From positions 1 to 11,117 of the forward strand of contig VBLM01000548.1 of the NCBI GenBank assembly GCA_005879095.1: a stretch of DNA of 11,117 nucleotides. Direction: 5' to 3'. Position 1 is the first letter of the stretch, and each line of letters opens with the position of its first letter. Below are positions 7,916-11,117 of this stretch, one piece after another. The DNA is from Deltaproteobacteria bacterium (lineage in GTDB: Bacteria > Myxococcota > Myxococcia > Myxococcales > 40CM-4-68-19). Under the pieces are notes generated by a model that was not told where the DNA came from, did no database searches, and saw nothing but the letters and a program-made list of their open reading frames with translations. Made by a program: the position numbers and the translations under genes.

Positions 7916-8343
7916 ACGTCCGGCCCGTCGCGCCGGCCGATGCCGCACAGTGGCGGCGGATGCGACTCGCGCTCTGGCCCGACAGCGTACCGGACGAGAT
8001 CGACCAGTTCTTCACGGGCCTCTTGCACGAGCCGCTCGCGGTCCTGGTGGCGGACGACGGCGGCGCGTTGGTCGGTTTCGTAGAGCTGTCGATCAGAAAC
8101 ATCGCCGAGGGTTGTTCGACCGATCGCGTAGCGTATCTCGAGGGATGGTGGGTGGATGTGGGCAAGCGTCGCCAGGGCATCGGCCGCGCCTTGGTCCGCG
8201 CCGCCGAAGAGTGGGGCCGCGCGCAAGGCTGCTCCGAATTTGCCTCGGACACGGAGATCGACAACGAGGACAGCGCGAAAGCCCACGCCGCCCTCGGTTT
8301 CGAGGAGGTCGAACGGATCAGGTGTTTCCGGAAATCGCTCTGA
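7912..8343 (+). CDS. GNAT acetyltransferase, aminoglycoside 6'-N-acetyltransferase-like
   Basis: 143 residues from GTG 7912, which overlaps the previous stop by four bases (GTGA); the frame is open upstream, but that part is a shadow of the preceding gene. Conserved GNAT features: [20 protein letters not shown] (4-23), VGFVELSIR (54-62), [22 protein letters not shown] (74-95) with the acetyl-CoA loop RRQGIG (86-91), [18 protein letters not shown] (101-118), and [21 protein letters not shown] (121-141). The order LEG.W..., GC.E.ASDT, S...H.ALGF is that of chromosomal AAC(6')-I enzymes, which acetylate the 6'-amino group of aminoglycosides with acetyl-CoA. Resistance is possible; another amine substrate is equally compatible. 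It is the last gene of the operon and converges on the membrane-protein gene, overlapping it by 26 bases. Confidence 0.82.
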   Translation: MNVRPVAPADAAQWRRMRLALWPDSVPDEIDQFFTGLLHEPLAVLVADDGGALVGFVELSIRNIAEGCSTDRVAYLEGWWVDVGKRRQGIGRALVRAAEEWGRAQGCSEFASDTEIDNEDSAKAHAALGFEEVERIRCFRKSL

Positions 8344-9175
8344 CGAGCGCTTCCGGCTCGTCGACCTGGAGCGACACGGCCTGTGCGGTGCGGCGGATTC
8401 CGAACAAGCCGTGCAGATCGACCGGCCGGCGCAGACGCAAGACGAGATTCGGCGAGCCGAGCACGGCGAGCTTTCGGCCTTCGGCCTTCTGCGTGAGCTC
8501 GGCCGATTCGATCTCCGCCAGCGGAATCTCGGCCTCCCACTTGAGCCCGATGCGCAGGTGCAGGGTCTTTTCCGAGACGGTGATCGGCCGCAGTTGCATC
8601 GCGCGAAGATCGCCCAGCAGCCACAAGAGCGTGTAGACGTGAAGAACGAGGCTCGCGATCGCCCAGCCGCGCGGCAGCACGAAGTGCAGCGGAATTCCCT
8701 CGCCGGCGATGACGATCCCGAGCGCGAAGTATATGGCGATCCAGCCGGCGCGCTTGTAAGTCGTGAATCCTTCAGGGCTTTTTCGCCTCCAAGTGAAGAG
8801 TGCATACCAGAGCATGGTGACTTCTGCGATCACTGCGCGAGCGACCGCGCTGCGGCTGCGGAAAGCCCACCAGAGGAGCGCGACCTCGAGCGGCACCGCG
8901 AGCAGCCGCACTTCGCGGCCGAAGACGAGCGCGCACGCGGCGACGGCCATCACCGCCACCCGCGCCGTCGACTGCGGGCGCGCCTGCCCGCGCCGCACGA
9001 CGAGCAGCCACCACGAAAGCGGAACGACCGTGCAGATGTCGAAGATCACCGCGAACCGGAACAGGTCGGGATGCAGCGGATACGACCTCGACCCGAGGAC
9101 CGCGCTCTCCGCGACCAGCACGAACGCCAAAGCCATCGCAAACTGCATCGGCGGCCGGACGGCGATCGCGCGCAC
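8318..9175 (-). CDS. multi-pass membrane protein with C-terminal beta-rich domain
   Basis: 285 residues if GTG 9175 is the start; ATG 9253, TTG 9244, GTG 9226 and ATG 9148 are in-frame alternatives, and 9253 would overlap the purH start. About six or seven hydrophobic helices fill the first ~190 residues (for example [84 protein letters not shown]). The last ~85 residues ([62 protein letters not shown]) look like alternating beta-strands, perhaps a bacterial PH-like domain facing the cytoplasm. No family was recognised with confidence. It converges on the acetyltransferase gene and overlaps it by 26 bases. Confidence 0.7.
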   Translation of the reverse strand: MRAIAVRPPMQFAMALAFVLVAESAVLGSRSYPLHPDLFRFAVIFDICTVVPLSWWLLVVRRGQARPQSTARVAVMAVAACALVFGREVRLLAVPLEVALLWWAFRSRSAVARAVIAEVTMLWYALFTWRRKSPEGFTTYKRAGWIAIYFALGIVIAGEGIPLHFVLPRGWAIASLVLHVYTLLWLLGDLRAMQLRPITVSEKTLHLRIGLKWEAEIPLAEIESAELTQKAEGRKLAVLGSPNLVLRLRRPVDLHGLFGIRRTAQAVSLQVDEPEALVRAISGNT

Positions 9176-9181
9176 GAACGA

Positions 9182-9187
9182 AAGATA
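9182..9187 (-). promoter_or_regulatory. possible -10 for the membrane-protein gene
   Basis: TATCTT on the minus strand ends six bases before GTG 9175, so the transcript could begin at or next to the start codon (leaderless). No -35 matches well and no Shine-Dalgarno is present. Confidence 0.25.
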
Positions 9188-9235
9188 CGCGAAACCCCGC
9201 CATGATCGCGCGACAGATCGCCGCACCGCCCGCTG

Positions 9236-9244
9236 TGGTATCAA
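9236..9244 (+). promoter_or_regulatory. possible extended -10 for purH
   Basis: TGGTATCAA is an extended -10 (TG, one base, then TATCAA with four of six consensus bases). It ends seven bases before the purH ATG, and there is no Shine-Dalgarno, which suggests a leaderless transcript. No PurR-like operator or riboswitch is visible. Confidence 0.3.
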
Positions 9245-9251
9245 GCCGCGC

Positions 9252-10766
9252 ATGGCCATTGCTCGCGCACTGCTTTCCGTGTCCGACAAGACCGGGATCG
9301 TCGAGTTCGCCCGGGGGCTCTCGTCGCTCGGCATCGAGATCCTCTCCACCGGCGGCACCGCGACGCTGCTCGCGAAGGAAGGCGTGAAAGTCACGCAGGT
9401 CCAGGACTTCACCGGCGCGCCCGAGATGCTCGGCGGCCGGGTCAAGACGCTGCACCCGAAGGTCCACGGCGGTTTGCTCGCGCGCCGCAAGCTCGCGTCG
9501 GACCAGGCGGAGATGAAAGCGCACGGCGTGGTGCCGATCGACCTCGTCGCCGTCAACCTCTATCCGTTCCGGGAGGCGGTCGCCAAAGGGCTGCCGTACG
9601 AAGAAGTCGTCGAGAACATCGACATCGGCGGGCCGTCGATGATCCGCTCGGCGGCGAAGAACGCCGAATACGTCACGGTCCTCGTCGATCCGGCCGACTA
9701 CGCGACCGTTCTCGCCGAGCTGCAGCAGAAGAAGGAAGTCCACGAGAGCACGCGCCGGCGGCTGCAGGCCCGCGCGTACGCGCACACCGCCGCGTACGAT
9801 TCGGCGATCGCGGCCTGGCTCGCCGAACAGCTGGCGAAGGCGCATCCGGAAGAGGGCGGCGGGTTCGCGGCGTTCTACGGCTCGGTTCCGCAGCCGAGAG
9901 AGCCGACGCTGGCCGCCGCGAAGCAGCTGCAGGGTAAGGAACTCTCCTACAACAACATCCTCGACGGATCGTCCGCGCTCGAAGCCCTGAAAGAACACTG
10001 CGACGGAAAGCGCGCGGCCGTCGTGATCGTCAAGCACACCAACCCGTGCGGCGTGGCCCGCGCCGCCGGGCTGCTCGAGGCGTACAAGCTCGCGCGCGAC
10101 GCCGACCCGGTGAGCGCGTTCGGCGGCATCGTCGCCTGCTCGCATCCGATCGACGCGGTCACCGGAACGGCGCTGGCCGAGACGTTCCTCGAGGCCGTGA
10201 TCGCGCCTGGTTTCGAGCAGGGCGCGCTCGATGCCCTGAAAGCGAAGAAATCGCTGCGGCTTCTGGAAGTGCCGCTGCTCGGCCAGTCGCGAGATGGATG
10301 GACGCAGGAGCCGCGCGAAGTCCGGAGCGTGCCGGGCGGACTTCTCGTCCAGTCGCGCGATCTGGCGGAGGCCGACCCGCGCGGCTGGCGGACGGTGACG
10401 AAGCGCGCGCCCACCGCCGAAGAGCTGGAATCGCTCGCCTTTGCCTGGAGCGTGGTCAAGCACGTCAAATCGAACGCGATCGTGCTCGCCAAAAACGACG
10501 TCACGGTCGGCATCGGGATGGGCCAGACCAACCGCGTCGACTCGGTGCGCATCGCGGCCCAACGCGCCGGCGAGAAAGCGCGCGGCGCCGCGCTCGGCTC
10601 CGATGCGTTCTTTCCGTTTCCCGATGGAATCGAGGCGGCCGCCGCGGCCGGCGTCACGGCGGTGGCACAGCCGGGCGGCTCGGTCCGCGACGACGAAGTG
10701 ATCGCCGCCGCCGACCGCCTCGGTCTCGCAATGGTCTTCACCAGCGTCCGTCACTTCAGACACTGA
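9252..10766 (+). CDS. purH: bifunctional AICAR transformylase / IMP cyclohydrolase
   Basis: 504 residues, near the usual 510-530. It catalyses the last two steps of de novo purine synthesis, AICAR to FAICAR with 10-formyl-THF and then to IMP. The N-terminal cyclohydrolase domain shows SVSDKTGIVEFA (9-20), STGGTA (32-37), GGRVKTLHPKVHGGLL (61-76) and NIDIGGPSMIRSAAKN. The C-terminal transformylase domain shows LSYNNILDG, VKHTNPCGVA with the catalytic Lys261-His262 pair, DPVSAFGGIVA, VKSNAIVLAKN, FFPFPDGIEAAAAAG and the closing MVFTSVRHFRH. ATG 9252 is chosen by homology to the N-terminus of the family (MAIARALLSVSDKTG); there is no ribosome site. purD follows in the same direction 122 bases later, a common pairing. 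The start is nearly back-to-back with the divergent membrane-protein gene. Confidence 0.97.
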   Translation: MAIARALLSVSDKTGIVEFARGLSSLGIEILSTGGTATLLAKEGVKVTQVQDFTGAPEMLGGRVKTLHPKVHGGLLARRKLASDQAEMKAHGVVPIDLVAVNLYPFREAVAKGLPYEEVVENIDIGGPSMIRSAAKNAEYVTVLVDPADYATVLAELQQKKEVHESTRRRLQARAYAHTAAYDSAIAAWLAEQLAKAHPEEGGGFAAFYGSVPQPREPTLAAAKQLQGKELSYNNILDGSSALEALKEHCDGKRAAVVIVKHTNPCGVARAAGLLEAYKLARDADPVSAFGGIVACSHPIDAVTGTALAETFLEAVIAPGFEQGALDALKAKKSLRLLEVPLLGQSRDGWTQEPREVRSVPGGLLVQSRDLAEADPRGWRTVTKRAPTAEELESLAFAWSVVKHVKSNAIVLAKNDVTVGIGMGQTNRVDSVRIAAQRAGEKARGAALGSDAFFPFPDGIEAAAAAGVTAVAQPGGSVRDDEVIAAADRLGLAMVFTSVRHFRH

Positions 10767-10817
10767 AAAGACTTGAAAAGCGAAATTAAGAGCATCTGGC
10801 GGGGAAAGGGGCGCAAA

Positions 10818-10846
10818 GGGGACATGTACCTTTGGTACGTGTCCCC
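10818..10846. repeat. REP-like palindrome between purH and purD
   Basis: GGGGACATGTACC (10818-10830), TTT, then GGTACGTGTCCCC (10834-10846): a 13-bp stem with one G-T wobble and a 3-base loop. It is preceded by AAA and by a second AAAGGGGC-like run at 10805-10812. It shares GGGGACA/TGTCCCC with the palindrome at 2159-2241. No T-tract follows, so it is not a standard terminator; it may affect read-through or mRNA stability between purH and purD. Confidence 0.75.
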
Positions 10847-10888
10847 GCTCCGGTGGCCTCGATCCCTGCTGGCGCTGGCGGCTGTCCG

Positions 10889-11117
10889 ATGAAACTCGTC
10901 GTCATAGGGTCGGGCGCGCGAGAGCACGCGATCGTAAAAGCCTTGCGCCGCTTCCCCGATCGCGAGATCGTCGCGATTCCAGGAAATCCGGGGATCGCGC
11001 GCGAAGACCGATGCGTCCCGGCTCAGCCGTCGCTGGCGGACGCGGCGCTCGCCGAAAAGCCTGATCTGGTCGTCGTCGGCCCCGAGCAGCCGCTGGCGGT
11101 TGGGTTTGCCGATCGCA
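10889..11117 (+). CDS. purD: phosphoribosylamine-glycine ligase (GAR synthetase), N-terminal part
   Basis: The window ends after 76 codons. The visible N-terminal domain begins MKLVVIGSGAREHAIVKAL, the family glycine-rich motif (G.GGREHA in most members; Gly-Ala-Arg here), followed by VAIPGNPGIARED and later DLVVVGPEQPLAVGFADR, which forms the phosphoribosylamine/GAR site in this family. The enzyme joins phosphoribosylamine and glycine with ATP in the second step of purine synthesis. ATG 10889 starts the motif directly; only a weak GGCGG precedes it. It lies 122 bases after purH, so a purHD transcript through the palindrome is likely, unless the palindrome stops it. Confidence 0.93.
   Translation, partial: MKLVVIGSGAREHAIVKALRRFPDREIVAIPGNPGIAREDRCVPAQPSLADAALAEKPDLVVVGPEQPLAVGFADR

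Noticed and set aside
8763..9251. N-terminal extension of purH by 163 codons
   Set aside because: It is antisense to the membrane-protein gene and the purH family begins at the MAIARALLSVSDK sequence at 9252.
8772..10763. 663-residue minus-strand frame opposite purH
   Set aside because: Antisense of purH, full of Arg and low in recognisable motifs.

Overview
High-GC bacterial DNA, most likely from a myxobacterium (phylum Myxococcota). The taxonomic cues are a secreted protein ending in a MYXO-CTERM-like tail (GGGCS, hydrophobic stretch, RRRR), an Asp-Ala-Gly/Pro-Asp linker before that tail, a Ser/Thr kinase with a C-terminal membrane segment and PEGA domain, and a conserved myxobacterial-type Cys-containing protein with a sigma-70 region-4-like helix-turn-helix. 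No phage, CRISPR, tRNA, rRNA or transposase gene is visible. This is mainly chromosomal housekeeping DNA with one small regulatory/resistance-like operon and several repeat-type palindromes.

Layout. 1-1353: a partial YceI-like protein on the minus strand, divergent from a small one-helix membrane protein and a low-complexity exported protein. 1350-4142 (minus): dnaK followed by exodeoxyribonuclease III (xth), separated by a terminator-like hairpin and an 83-bp palindrome built from three direct and three inverted 13-bp units. 4216-5529: a Ser/Thr kinase divergent from dnaK, whose only credible start is CTG behind a perfect AGGAGG. 5530-5811: non-coding, with two hairpins, one a good intrinsic terminator. 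5812-6798: exported polysaccharide-lyase-like protein. 6870-8343: tightly coupled operon of MerR-like regulator, region-4-like DNA-binding protein and AAC(6')-like acetyltransferase, all with 4-nt overlaps. 8318-9175 (minus): multi-pass membrane protein with a C-terminal beta-rich domain. 9252-11117: purH and the start of purD, separated by a second GGGGACA/TGTCCCC palindrome.

Most notable: (1) DnaK lacks about 16 residues in the nucleotide-binding domain, exactly the segment that carries adenosine-contacting residues in Hsp70s, while everything else is canonical; (2) the kinase CUG start and its promoter overlap the dnaK promoter; (3) two palindromes share a GGGGACA/TGTCCCC core, suggesting a dispersed REP-like family, one of which supplies the leader of xth; (4) the MerR-like / sigma-region-4-like / aminoglycoside-acetyltransferase-like operon. 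No wholly new system is evident, but these four points merit a check.
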